Positions 1 through 8,044 of a stretch of DNA of 64,000 nucleotides are shown here, piece after piece; the stretch's first letter is position 1; each line of letters opens with the position of its first letter. The translations under genes were made by a program, and so were the position numbers. The DNA lies in contig DKKL01000031.1 of NCBI GenBank assembly GCA_002455255.1, positions 149,018 through 213,017 on the forward strand, in the 5' to 3' direction. The notes below the pieces were generated by a model. That model had not been told where the DNA came from, searched no databases, and was given only the letters and a program-made list of their open reading frames with translations. The DNA comes from Candidatus Tepidiaquacellales bacterium UBA6667 (lineage in GTDB: Bacteria; Bacteroidota; Ignavibacteria; Tepidaquicellales; Tepidaquicellaceae).

Positions 1-1697
1 AAATTATCAGAAGAAGCAGTTGATAATAAAATATTTCTAATTTCGGAATGAGTCAATGCAGGATTATATTGAAGAAGAAGTGCGGCTGCTCCTACTACAT
101 GAGGAGCTGCGGCACTAGTGCCACTGAAAATGCCGTAAGTATAATTAGGTTCGCAGGAAAAAGTTGAGTGACCGGGGGCGGTAATATCCACACCTCGTTT
201 TCCGTTTATATTATATCCGATTCCGGAATAGTAACATAAATCACCTATCACTTCACCGGGATAAAAAGGAAAGTTTACAGTATAAGCACCGACAGCAATG
301 ACGCTATCACCTGTGCAAGGAAATGTAACGGTACCAAAATCAGATACATTATTTAACCAGTGCGTAGAACCTTCCCAAGACTGCGTAACATCGCCGGTAA
401 ATCCTGTTAAGATTTCAGGTGACTGAGATGTAACATTAACATCCCATTTACCTAATACTGAACCTGAATCTTTTTCATAAAAGCCCAATTTCATCATAAC
501 TGTGCCTTTAGGTGAAATTTCTCTTGAATAAAATATTTTGTATTTCCCGGTGTTTATAATTCCGGAACCTTCTGAAAATTCGTTTGTTAATTTACCTTCA
601 GGAGTTTTTACGGAAAAAGAAATTTTGTTTTCCGGAGACCTCCATAAGATAGAAGTGAAAATTCCATTATTAAATTTACCTTCAGAACCTTTTGTGCTAT
701 TGATAGAGTAAGTATTGGAACTACCTGCTTTAACAGTATCTTTCATTAGCATTTTTGCACCTGCCATATTTCCGGCACCGCCAATAATTACTATTCCATC
801 TCTTGCCATTTCATCCATCAACATTTCTTCCTCTGTGGAACCATCCATAAACTCCCACATCCATTCCCCATCTTCAATTAACAAAATATTTGCTTTTTCG
901 TTACGAATAAATTTTACCAAGTCAGGAAAATTCCTAACATATCTTGGAGTATATTTATAATCAATATTTGCAAATATCATTTCAGCATCCGGAGCAATTC
1001 CGTGATGACGCTGAACTCCGTAATGTCCACCGATTAGAAGACCTGCAACACCAGTTCCATGTTGAATTGTATCGGGTTCAGTTTTAATTAAATCAATACC
1101 TCTTCTTCGTATGGTGCCGTCTTTTTCACGGACTGCTCTGACTTTTGAAGTTTTGAGAGAGGTTAGTTTTTCTCCTACAGATAAAGAGTTATTATTATCA
1201 GAATCCATTACTATAAAAAGTAATTCACCATAAGTATCATCAGATTCATTAAATCCGTCTTTAATACCAAAATCTCTTTTTTTATTATTATTTTTATCGT
1301 TATATAAAAAATCAAAATCAACTTGATAAGTAGAAGAATTTGCACCTAACAACCCATAGGTATTATCTTTCATTTTAATAAAATTGAGCAATTCAGTATC
1401 ATCAGCTTTGCCATTATTATTTAAATCAACCGCATCTATACCCGGAGTAAATTTTTTATCTCCGTTGACATCAATCCAGTTATAAGAATCACCATCAGCA
1501 AAGAAAAACATAGGGTGAAATATATCAATACCGGAATCCATATCCCCAATTAATACACCTTTACCGGTTAAAAGATTACCTTCTTTATCGTAAAATTTTT
1601 CCTTTAGTTTTGAAGTGATAACAATGCCATCGCTTGAAAGCTGTGCATAAGAATTTACAAATGAGAATAATATAAAAATTATAATAAGTTTTTTCAT
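1..1697 (-). CDS. Secreted subtilisin-like serine protease (S8 family), C-terminus cut by window edge
   Basis: I translated this frame myself; it is open from an ATG at 1697 to the left edge (565 codons), so the C-terminus lies outside the window. It starts with a signal peptide (MKKLIIIFILFSFVNSYAQ). The subtilase catalytic triad is complete: Asp54 in GDMDSGID, His213 in QHGTGVAGLL and Ser528 in SGTSAAAPHVVGAA. The roughly 300 residues between His and Ser are longer than in simple subtilisins and probably hold an inserted beta-rich domain. Asp/Asn-rich stretches such as DLNNNGKADD and DSDNNN after the Asp motif look like calcium-binding loops. By family it is an exported endopeptidase. Given the YPNPFNP tails on other secreted proteins here, the missing end may carry a type IX sorting tail, but that is not visible. 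Confidence 0.93.
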   Translation of the reverse strand, partial: MKKLIIIFILFSFVNSYAQLSSDGIVITSKLKEKFYDKEGNLLTGKGVLIGDMDSGIDIFHPMFFFADGDSYNWIDVNGDKKFTPGIDAVDLNNNGKADDTELLNFIKMKDNTYGLLGANSSTYQVDFDFLYNDKNNNKKRDFGIKDGFNESDDTYGELLFIVMDSDNNNSLSVGEKLTSLKTSKVRAVREKDGTIRRRGIDLIKTEPDTIQHGTGVAGLLIGGHYGVQRHHGIAPDAEMIFANIDYKYTPRYVRNFPDLVKFIRNEKANILLIEDGEWMWEFMDGSTEEEMLMDEMARDGIVIIGGAGNMAGAKMLMKDTVKAGSSNTYSINSTKGSEGKFNNGIFTSILWRSPENKISFSVKTPEGKLTNEFSEGSGIINTGKYKIFYSREISPKGTVMMKLGFYEKDSGSVLGKWDVNVTSQSPEILTGFTGDVTQSWEGSTHWLNNVSDFGTVTFPCTGDSVIAVGAYTVNFPFYPGEVIGDLCYYSGIGYNINGKRGVDITAPGHSTFSCEPNYTYGIFSGTSAAAPHVVGAAALLLQYNPALTHSEIRNILLSTASSDN

Positions 1698-1743
1698 ATA
1701 TGAAGATACGGTTAAGTTATCGTTTACAATTTATAGGATAGAA

Positions 1744-2247
1744 TTATTTTTTTAGTTCCTTTGCTTTTGAATGAATTGTAGCCAATTGACCAACATGGAA
1801 AGCCTGATGGAACTGCCATGAAATAATAATTCTTTCTTTAGTTTTAAAATAATCTGTTTCAGGATTTTCACAAAGACTGTGAAATTCATCAAGTTGGTTA
1901 TCAGTTAAATTTTCATAAATAATTCTGTTTTTATCACAAACTGCTTTCCACTTTTCATGCATTTCATTTAGTTTTGGATATTCATTTACAGGTTTCAGAC
2001 TATTGGGGCCGGCAAATAATTTTTGATAATCAGGAAATAATAAATCACCTTTTCCTAAATAAAGAGAGAAATCGTCATCACTTGCAATAAGATGACCAAA
2101 AATAAATAAACCGTGATTTTTCCCCGGAGAGATTTCAAGTTCAAAATCTTTTTCTTCAAGTAATCTTAGATATAATCCTATCCAATCTTCAGTAAGAATT
2201 TTCCATTGATTGAAATACTGGGCAGAACGAATGTTAGAGTTTATCAA
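1744..2247 (-). CDS. DinB-like four-helix protein
   Basis: A 167-residue, mostly helical protein. It has the histidine pattern of the DinB/YfiT superfamily: an early His in GLFIFGHLIAS and a late FHQAFHVGQLA, the usual His-x3-His-x-GQL metal-site helix. Members bind a divalent metal in a four-helix bundle; many are thiol-dependent transferases, but the substrate here cannot be told. Its ATG overlaps the stop of the upstream DUF899 gene by 4 bp, so the two are probably translationally coupled. The DUF1572 protein at 41605 belongs to the same superfamily but is not a close copy. Confidence 0.8.
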   Translation of the reverse strand: MINSNIRSAQYFNQWKILTEDWIGLYLRLLEEKDFELEISPGKNHGLFIFGHLIASDDDFSLYLGKGDLLFPDYQKLFAGPNSLKPVNEYPKLNEMHEKWKAVCDKNRIIYENLTDNQLDEFHSLCENPETDYFKTKERIIISWQFHQAFHVGQLATIHSKAKELKK

Positions 2248-2798
2248 GAATTTAAAGTTATATTTTCAGATGGAAGTAAATCATAGAAATGCCAAACATT
2301 ACAATAAAAATCACCCGGTCCAAAATAATCTTTTGAGATTCGTTTAATTTTTCCGTCAGCGGATTTTTCAAAGACTGAAACGCCGGGATAATAACCATTT
2401 TCTTTTGTGTAATATCCCATATCAGCAGTAAAATTATTACCCTGAGAAGAAACGGAATTAAAATCCCAATTTCTTGATTCTTTAAATTCTTTATGAGTCT
2501 GCGGTGAGTCCGGGGAAACCAACCAAAATGAACCTTTCTTTTCAATGTGTTTGCTGACACCTATCATACCATCAGCCCACATAGTGCAATAACTACAACC
2601 TTTACCCATATTATGAATAGTGAATAAATATTGACTGTTACCGAACATTTCAGAAAGTTTTATTTTACTACCTTCGGGAGTAGTGAATTCATAATCTTCA
2701 GAGATGTCTTTTTTTGCACTTTCTGAAAGTAATTCTATTTTTCTTTTTCTGAGTGATTCGATTTCAGATTCAATTTTTTGTAATTCTTCGATGTTCAT
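2244..2798 (-). CDS. DUF899-family thioredoxin-like protein
   Basis: 184 residues. An N-terminal helix rich in Glu and Lys is followed by a thioredoxin-fold region with the DUF899 signature NMGKGCSYCTMWADG, including a Cys-x-x-Cys pair (about residues 68-71). The C-terminal DYFGPGDFYCNVWHFYDLLP also fits the family. DUF899 proteins resemble AhpC/TSA-type thiol proteins; their reaction is not established. The gene leads a two-gene unit with the DinB-like gene (4-bp overlap). Translation starts at an ATG in an AT-rich leader without a clear Shine-Dalgarno sequence. Confidence 0.85.
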   Translation of the reverse strand: MNIEELQKIESEIESLRKRKIELLSESAKKDISEDYEFTTPEGSKIKLSEMFGNSQYLFTIHNMGKGCSYCTMWADGMIGVSKHIEKKGSFWLVSPDSPQTHKEFKESRNWDFNSVSSQGNNFTADMGYYTKENGYYPGVSVFEKSADGKIKRISKDYFGPGDFYCNVWHFYDLLPSENITLNS

Positions 2799-2886
2799 TA
2801 TTTTTTATTTTCAAATTAAATAAAATTTTATCTACTGACAAGAGTAATAAATAAGGAATAAAGGAGTTGTAAATGTGTTTGTTTTA

Positions 2887-3044
2887 AAAAAAGTTTCACC
2901 ACGAATTTTCACTAATTTAACGAATTTCACTAATTAAAATATAAATGGGATATATTAAAATTTCAAATTAGGTTGTGAGGGGTTGAGAAAAGAAATTAGT
3001 TACGCAGGAGTCCCTTTCAGGAGACTCCTGCGGGAGTGAGGGAG
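2887..3044 (+). repeat. Long direct-repeat unit, copy 1
   Basis: About 155 bp beginning AAAAAAGTTTCACCACG and ending with the palindrome and GGGAGTGAGGGA. Copy 2 at 3057-3213 is nearly identical, with scattered single-base differences. The AT-rich front half (ACGAATTTTCACTAAT) is not part of the palindrome, so the duplicated unit is larger than the hairpin. Shorter pieces recur at 3214-3286, 3287-3368 and 3371-3439. No reading frame runs through it. Confidence 0.85.
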
Positions 3045-3056
3045 TATTGGTTTTTG

Positions 3057-3213
3057 AAAAAAGTTTCACCACGAATTTTCACTAATCTAACGAATTACAC
3101 TAATTAAAATATAAATGGGAATTATTAAAATTTCAAATTAGGTTGGGAGGGATTGAGAATAGAAATTAGTTACGCAGGAGTCCCTTTCAGGAGACTCCTG
3201 CGGGAGTGAAGGA
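3057..3213 (+). repeat. Long direct-repeat unit, copy 2
   Basis: Near-identical second copy of the unit at 2887-3044, again ending in the GC-rich palindrome (3174-3201). The two copies are separated by only 12 bp, which suggests local tandem duplication rather than independent insertion. Confidence 0.85.
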
Positions 3214-3508
3214 ATTAGGTTGGGAGGGATGGAGAATAGAAATTAGTTACGCTGGAGTCCCTTTCAGGAGACTCCTGCGGGAGTGAAAATTTCAAATTAG
3301 GTTGGGAGGGGTTGTGAATAGAAATTAGTTACGCAGGAGTCCCTTTCAGGAGACTCCTGCGGGAGTGAGAGAATTTTCACTAATTTAATGAATTACATTA
3401 ATTAAAATATATGCAGGAGACTCCTGCGGGAGTGAGGGATGACTTTTCCATATGATGATAACGGGAGATGAATATTCTATGTGATTGCTGTAAGAGAGAA
3501 AAAAAATT

Positions 3509-4591
3509 TTATTTACTTATAATCGGATAAGAGATAAAAAGTGGATTTGATATACCAACTCTATATTCTTTAATAGAAGAAGGTGAGGAATCTATTCTCA
3601 TATTGGAAACAGAGCCATCTGCATTAATCCATGCTGAATGCCAATAATTAATAGCTTTAATACGAGGAAATTCACCACTTGAGAGACATTCAAATACATC
3701 TCTAATCCAAAGACCTTTATCATAATAAGCGGAATCTTCGATAGTTCCGAACTCAAAAATTGCTATAGGTTTATCAGGTGAAAGAGAAGTTATTTTTGGA
3801 TAAACATTTCTGAGAACATCTGAAAATTTTGAAGGAGGGTGAGATGAAATGTGAACACCATATATACTTAAACCAATCCAGTCAATATAATCATCTCCGG
3901 GATAATAATAGTTATAAGAATTCCAATTTTCATCAGGAGCGGAACCTGCGTTTAAATGTAAACACCATGTGATATTAAATGCACCATTATCTCGGCATAT
4001 ATCAATTATTTTTTTATACGTTTCTCTGAAAAGTTCAGGACCATCAGGAACAGAAGTATCACCGAACTGATTAGTAACTCCTCCACCATTTAAAACTCCA
4101 CTCCATGAAAACCATGAACCGTTAACTTCTGTACCAAACTCAGCCATTATAGGTTTACCAAAATCGCGTGCATCACGAGCCCATTGATTTAGTTCAGAAT
4201 CAAATTCACCATCATAAATTTTTTTCAATGTGTAAACCGGATCTAAAACGCCATCATAGTAATCACTTCTTGGCATAATTCTTATGAAAGGAATTTTTCC
4301 GATATTTGAAACAGTTTCACATTCTTTACGAGGGAATTTTATACCTTTGAACCAGTTATTGGAAAAATAAACCCAGACTAATTCTTTATTAACAAGAGTT
4401 TCAAAATTTTTAATTCTATCAATTTCAACGCTATCTTCCGTAGCACCCATTAAAGGAAATGCTGAATGATAAATACCGTATTTTGGAGGTAAAACTTTAT
4501 TTGATTGAGCGAAAAGCGAACCGGAACAAAGTACTATTACAGATAGAATAAAAAAATTAAAACGGTAAATCGTCCGGACTAAATTCTTCAT
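3509..4591 (-). CDS. Secreted GH26-like glycoside hydrolase
   Basis: The frame is open upstream to 4756, but I start it at the ATG at 4591 because this gives a clear signal peptide (MKNLVRTIYRFNFFILSVIV, then LCSGSLFAQ) and a 360-residue protein. The fold resembles GH26 beta-mannanases. EFGTEVNGSWFSW matches the family's acid/base motif (His-Glu-x-Asn-Gly-x-Trp). AIFEFGTIED near the C-terminus matches the nucleophile strand. Aromatics such as WIGLSIYG would line the sugar cleft. By family it cleaves beta-mannan or a related beta-glycan outside the cell; the exact substrate is unknown. The start lies 35 bp inside the upstream DUF3127 gene, in another frame. Confidence 0.8.
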   Translation of the reverse strand: MKNLVRTIYRFNFFILSVIVLCSGSLFAQSNKVLPPKYGIYHSAFPLMGATEDSVEIDRIKNFETLVNKELVWVYFSNNWFKGIKFPRKECETVSNIGKIPFIRIMPRSDYYDGVLDPVYTLKKIYDGEFDSELNQWARDARDFGKPIMAEFGTEVNGSWFSWSGVLNGGGVTNQFGDTSVPDGPELFRETYKKIIDICRDNGAFNITWCLHLNAGSAPDENWNSYNYYYPGDDYIDWIGLSIYGVHISSHPPSKFSDVLRNVYPKITSLSPDKPIAIFEFGTIEDSAYYDKGLWIRDVFECLSSGEFPRIKAINYWHSAWINADGSVSNMRIDSSPSSIKEYRVGISNPLFISYPIISK

Positions 4592-4910
4592 CTTTTTGAT
4601 TTTTTGAAACGGGAGTTTTAATTTCAGATTCAGACAGTTTGTCCATTTTCCATGCCTGTAAAGTATTAAAATAAACTTTTTCACCTTTAGGATTTGTCCA
4701 TTCTCTACCTCTGATATTGAAATTAACTTCAACCTCATCTCCAACATTAAATCCATTTAATTCATCGCATTTATCCTGAGTAAATTCAAATTTAATTAGC
4801 TGAGGATATTGTGAATTATCTGAGTATTCGAGAACGAATTCTCTTTTTTTGAAAGTATCTTTGATCTGTTGAGTATCAAAAATATTATAAATTTTTCCTT
4901 GTAATATCAT
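4557..4910 (-). CDS. DUF3127 family OB-fold-like protein
   Basis: 117 residues. ILQGKIYNIFDTQQI at the start and GFNVGDEVEVNFNIRGREW in the middle match DUF3127, a small Bacteroidota family with an OB-like fold. The tail is acidic and ends in DDLPF, very like the acidic tip of single-stranded DNA-binding protein (DDDIPF in E. coli) that recruits repair and replication partners. A role in DNA or RNA binding with SSB-like recruitment is inference. The 3' end, which encodes this tip, overlaps the first 35 bp of the GH26-like gene. Confidence 0.8.
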   Translation of the reverse strand: MILQGKIYNIFDTQQIKDTFKKREFVLEYSDNSQYPQLIKFEFTQDKCDELNGFNVGDEVEVNFNIRGREWTNPKGEKVYFNTLQAWKMDKLSESEIKTPVSKNQKDEEFSPDDLPF

Positions 4911-4973
4911 TTAATAAATTAGTTTATGTAATATTTTCAAATTTTTTAAATATCACAATTTAAAAAAAAGTAT

Positions 4974-5789
4974 TTATTTTTTTGCTTTTAGAGAAAACAA
5001 TAAAGGTAAATCAATTTTTGAATCTGTAAAATGGAAATATCCGTCTTCCAATAGTTTCATATTAGGATATTGCTTCCAAACAGTAAATGGATATTCTTTG
5101 TAATCTTCTATAATAAATTTTCTTTTTAAAAATACATTGAGAATTTCTGATAGAGAATGATTCCACTCATATGTACTGTTGTTATCCATCTTATGTTCGG
5201 GAATTGCATAATCAACACCATTCTCAAAATAAAACGGCTCATCTTTTTTGAAATATTGAGTTGTAAATTTTAAATTTTGTATTTTATTATCAAAATCAAA
5301 ACAACCTGATATTGGATGACTTTCAGCTATATAGAAGAAACCACCGGGTTTTAGAAATTTATAAATCACATCAGCCCATTTATCCAAATCGGGCAACCAA
5401 TAGATTACACCGTAAGATGTAAAAACTATATCAAAAGATTCATCTGCGAGCAAATTATTTGTTAACAAAGAATATACATCAGAACAATAAAATTTAGCAT
5501 TAATATTCAATTCACTAGAAAGCTGAACAGCATTTTCAATTGCAGTTTCAGAAAAATCAATTCCCGTAACATCAGCACCGAGCATAGCAAGAGATAAAGA
5601 ATCCATTCCAAAATGACACTGAAGATGAAGAATTTTTTTTCCTTTAATATCGCCAAGGTCATTAAGTTCAATTGAGTGTAATTTGTTTATACCTTTTTTA
5701 AACTCATCAAGTTTGTATAAATCAGATTTTTTATGGATATCGACAGATTCATTCCAATACTTTTTGTTAGTTTCAAAAAATTTTTCCAT
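4974..5789 (-). CDS. Class I SAM-dependent methyltransferase
   Basis: 271 residues with a Rossmann methyltransferase core. Motif I is HLQCHFGMDSLSLAMLG (about 56-72), followed by VTGIDFSETAIENA, where the acidic residue would bind the SAM ribose. FDIVFTSYGVIYWLPDLDKW is motif IV and FLKPGGFFYIAESHP is motif VI. The acceptor cannot be deduced. The start codon lies 13 bp from a palindromic operator-like motif (5802-5821) that recurs at 17609, so transcription may be controlled by a repressor shared with that locus. Confidence 0.88.
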   Translation of the reverse strand: MEKFFETNKKYWNESVDIHKKSDLYKLDEFKKGINKLHSIELNDLGDIKGKKILHLQCHFGMDSLSLAMLGADVTGIDFSETAIENAVQLSSELNINAKFYCSDVYSLLTNNLLADESFDIVFTSYGVIYWLPDLDKWADVIYKFLKPGGFFYIAESHPISGCFDFDNKIQNLKFTTQYFKKDEPFYFENGVDYAIPEHKMDNNSTYEWNHSLSEILNVFLKRKFIIEDYKEYPFTVWKQYPNMKLLEDGYFHFTDSKIDLPLLFSLKAKK

Positions 5790-5801
5790 ATTGTTTTTTT
5801 A

Positions 5802-5821
5802 TTGTAGTTAAAGCTACGACA
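5802..5821 (-). promoter_or_regulatory. Operator-like motif, copy 1
   Basis: Read on the minus strand this is TGTCGTAGCTTTAACTAC, which matches 16 of 18 bases of the left part of the perfect palindrome at 17609-17632 (consensus TGTCGTAGYTYTAACTAC). It sits 13 bp before the methyltransferase start and about 70 bp before the Rieske gene. In both places the motif directly follows an AT-rich stretch where a -7 element would be. A repressor site or a 5'-end mRNA hairpin are both possible. Confidence 0.5.
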
Positions 5822-5889
5822 TTTTTATTTTTTACTTGCTAATTAAACAAAATACTTTTAATTTATGTCAAATTAAATAAACTAAATAT

Positions 5890-6324
5890 ATGGATAAAGA
5901 AAAACTTAACAGAAGAGATTTTCTAAAATCATCAGCAAAAGGGATAATTATAGGCGGGATAGCAGTAACCGGTTTAAACATAGAAAAAGTATTTGCGGGA
6001 TTTGAAGAAATAGAATCAACAGGGGCAGATAAAGTATTAAATCTTTCCGAATATCCTGATTTGTCAAATACCGGAGGTTATAAGCAAATTAGCGGTAAAC
6101 TAATAGTATTCAGAACAGGTGGAAGTTCATTTAGGGCTTTAAACCCAACCTGTACACATAAAAAATGTGATACACATTTTAACGGAACAGAGTTTGAATG
6201 TGAATGTCACGGATCTAAATTTGACAAAACCGGAAAAGTATTAAACGGACCGGCGACAAAAAATCTTAGAAGTTATAAAACAAAATTTGACTCTTCAGCA
6301 AATACATTAACAGTAAAAATGTAA
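5890..6324 (+). CDS. Tat-exported Rieske [2Fe-2S] protein
   Basis: 144 residues. The N-terminus is a twin-arginine signal (NRRDFLK, Arg8-Arg9) followed by a hydrophobic segment (GIIIGGIAVTGL). The Rieske boxes are complete: Cys88-Thr-His90-x-x-Cys93 and Cys104-Glu-Cys106-His107-Gly-Ser. Cys88, His90, Cys104 and His107 would hold the cluster; Cys93 and Cys106 can form the disulfide of high-potential Rieske proteins. It is the size of a cytochrome bc or arsenite-oxidase-type Rieske subunit. No cytochrome b follows; the next gene, 11 bp on, is a small His-containing membrane protein, so the pair may be a short electron-transfer unit. Confidence 0.92.
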   Translation: MDKEKLNRRDFLKSSAKGIIIGGIAVTGLNIEKVFAGFEEIESTGADKVLNLSEYPDLSNTGGYKQISGKLIVFRTGGSSFRALNPTCTHKKCDTHFNGTEFECECHGSKFDKTGKVLNGPATKNLRSYKTKFDSSANTLTVKM

Positions 6325-6335
6325 AAAATAAAATC

Positions 6336-6788
6336 ATGCCAAACTCAGCTCATTTACATTTATTGACAAATCATTTTCCCGTCGTAGGGATGATAATAGT
6401 TTTTTTAGTTTTAGTTTACGGAATATTCCGAAAGCAAAATGAAATTATCCGTTTAGCATTATTATTAACAGTATTAATTTCATTGATTACAATTGTAGTT
6501 TCAAATTCAGGAGAAGGTGCTTCACAATTAATAGAAGGTGAGGATGGTGTGAATGAAGAAATGATAGACCCGCACGAGGAGATGGCAGAGATAGCGGTAA
6601 TTGTAATGTATATAACAGGAGGTATTTCATTAGCAGGGTTGATAATTTTCAGGGGAGAAAAAAATATACCGCTCTTAATGTCAATTGTTTATCTGATTTT
6701 AATGATAAGTGTAATTAGTCTTATGGGATATACAGCACATTTAGGTGGTCAGATCAAGCATCCTGAAATCATTCATCAGTCAAAATGA
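6336..6788 (+). CDS. Four-helix membrane protein, DUF2231-like
   Basis: 150 residues with four predicted transmembrane helices (about 13-29, 39-56, 84-102 and 109-128). Conserved-looking histidines occur near the membrane faces: HLHLLTNHFPVVG at the N-terminus, DPHEEMAE before helix 3 and TAHLGGQIKHPEI at the C-terminus. This pattern resembles DUF2231-type proteins, some of which are thought to bind heme. It follows the Rieske gene by 11 bp and is probably co-transcribed. A redox partnership, with a heme-bearing membrane subunit serving the Rieske protein, is a reasonable inference but unproven. Confidence 0.65.
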   Translation: MPNSAHLHLLTNHFPVVGMIIVFLVLVYGIFRKQNEIIRLALLLTVLISLITIVVSNSGEGASQLIEGEDGVNEEMIDPHEEMAEIAVIVMYITGGISLAGLIIFRGEKNIPLLMSIVYLILMISVISLMGYTAHLGGQIKHPEIIHQSK

Positions 6789-6819
6789 GTTTAAAGAAAA
6801 AATTAAAACACCTAAATTA

Positions 6820-6850
6820 AAACCGTTTAGAAAAAACAGAACGGTTTTTT
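6820..6850 (+). terminator. Hairpin with T-run directly before a start codon
   Basis: AAACCGTT (6820-6827) pairs with AACGGTTT (6840-6847), and the T-run ends at 6850. This fits a rho-independent terminator for the Rieske operon, but the next start codon begins at 6851 with no room for a ribosome binding site. Confidence 0.7.
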
Positions 6851-7576
6851 ATGATAAAATGTAAAAACTGCGGGTTTGAATTTGATTCGAACTATTGTCC
6901 TGAATGTGGACAATCTTCAAACGAAGGCAGATATAACTTTAAACATTTAGTAAAAGATATACTTGATGTTTTTTTTAAATTTAAGGAAACAGTCTTTCCG
7001 ACAATTCACAAACTAATAAATGCACCTGCTGAAACCACACATGATTTTCTCAATGGAAAAAGAGTACATTTATTTAATCCGCTAAAATATGTTTTTTTTC
7101 TCGCTTTAATAAATTCATTCCTTATATTACAATTTAAATTACTTGATGCTTATCTTAAATCTCATGATATAGTCAGTCAAAGCATAACAAAATTTTACAC
7201 AAGCAATATTTCTATAATAGATATGCTTTGCATTCCATTAATGTCATTTATATCTTTCATTTTTTTTAAGTTTAAAAAATATAATTATTCAGAACATGTA
7301 ATATTAAATTGCTATCTCAACGGAAACATTTATATTTTTGGGATAATATTATCAATCATTCAATTATTCTTCAGGCAGAATTTTAATTTGATAATATTAA
7401 CGAATGAATATTTTAATTATTTTTCAATATTATATATGGTTATAGTATATATGTATTTTTTTAGTGAAAAAAATCCGGTGGGATTTTTAAGAGCATCAAC
7501 CGCACTATTATTAAATTACATAATATATGGATTTATACTCGGATATTTTTCTGAATATTTTACAGGTAAGAATTAA
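6851..7576 (+). CDS. DUF3667 family membrane protein with zinc ribbon
   Basis: 241 residues. A treble-clef-like zinc ribbon at the very N-terminus (CKNCGFEFDSNYCPECGQ, Cys4/Cys7 and Cys16/Cys19) is followed by NFKHLVKDILDVFFKFKETV and four to five transmembrane helices, as in DUF3667. Its role is unknown. The ATG sits immediately after the T-run of a hairpin (6820-6850), so no Shine-Dalgarno site exists; because the zinc ribbon must be included, a later start is unlikely. The end overlaps the convergent DUF454 gene by 4 bp. Confidence 0.82.
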   Translation: MIKCKNCGFEFDSNYCPECGQSSNEGRYNFKHLVKDILDVFFKFKETVFPTIHKLINAPAETTHDFLNGKRVHLFNPLKYVFFLALINSFLILQFKLLDAYLKSHDIVSQSITKFYTSNISIIDMLCIPLMSFISFIFFKFKKYNYSEHVILNCYLNGNIYIFGIILSIIQLFFRQNFNLIILTNEYFNYFSILYMVIVYMYFFSEKNPVGFLRASTALLLNYIIYGFILGYFSEYFTGKN

Positions 7577-7989
7577 TGCTTTAAGGTTTTAATTGCGATA
7601 AGATGCCATGTAACCCCGATACCAATTATCAATAAAATAATAACGACATATAAAGGTATTTCGGTAAAGATTAATGAATAAGTAATAGTTATCCAAAGTA
7701 CAGAAATGGAAATAATTTTTACGCTTAAAGGGGTGCCTTTTTTATCTTTATAATTACTAAGGTATTTTCCGAAAAATTTGTTTTTCATCAGCCAATTATA
7801 AAACTTTGGAGATGATTTTGCATAGCAAGTGCCGGCTAAGATTAAAAAAATAGTAGTAGGCATAATGGGAAGCAACGCACCTATAATTCCAAGTCCGACA
7901 AATGTATGCCCGGCAAGCACAAGCATATTTCTGTTAAATTTATTTTTAACAACTTTATTGTCAGCATTATAATTTTTTTGGTCTTCCAC
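7573..7989 (-). CDS. DUF454 (YbaN-like) inner membrane protein
   Basis: 138 residues with three to four transmembrane segments. LAGHTFVGLGIIGALLPIMP followed by TTIFLILAGTCYAKSSPKFYNWL is the DUF454/YbaN signature, including the Pro-x-x-Pro-Thr-T motif and the small-residue helix ending in SP. The family's function is unknown. It stands alone and converges on the DUF3667 gene with a 4-bp overlap. Confidence 0.85.
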   Translation of the reverse strand: MEDQKNYNADNKVVKNKFNRNMLVLAGHTFVGLGIIGALLPIMPTTIFLILAGTCYAKSSPKFYNWLMKNKFFGKYLSNYKDKKGTPLSVKIISISVLWITITYSLIFTEIPLYVVIILLIIGIGVTWHLIAIKTLKH

Positions 7990-8044
7990 AATTATAAAAA
8001 TATATACTTAAAAGTCGTTAAAATGAAATTAAAATTAAATTCAT

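Larger units (their letters stand above)
2887..3439. repeat. Cluster of palindromic REP-like repeats
   Basis: This gene-free stretch (2799-3508) holds five copies of a GC-rich palindrome in AT-rich DNA, at 3004-3031, 3174-3201, 3251-3278, 3333-3360 and 3413-3427. The full unit pairs GCAGGAGTC with GACTCCTGC; inside this, CCT pairs with AGG around a TTC loop, leaving one bulged A. It is followed by GGGAGTGA, so a second nested hairpin (ACTCC-TGCG-GGAGT) is possible. Copy 3 has GCTGG for GCAGG. Copy 5 has lost 13 bp between two GGAG repeats, leaving GCAGGAG-A-CTCCTGC. Spacing is 170, 77, 82 and 80 bp. I noticed no further copies in the window. Confidence 0.9.

Noticed and set aside
715..960. 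Plus-strand 81-codon frame
   Set aside because: It lies inside the minus-strand protease reading frame, whose catalytic motifs are intact on both sides; the plus frame has no recognisable domain.
2887..3439. CRISPR array
   Set aside because: Repeats are palindromic but spaced irregularly (170, 77, 82 and 80 bp), the intervening DNA is itself repeated, and no cas gene is nearby.
4592..4756. N-terminal extension of the GH26-like gene
   Set aside because: It would bury the signal peptide behind 55 residues and overlaps the DUF3127 gene almost completely.
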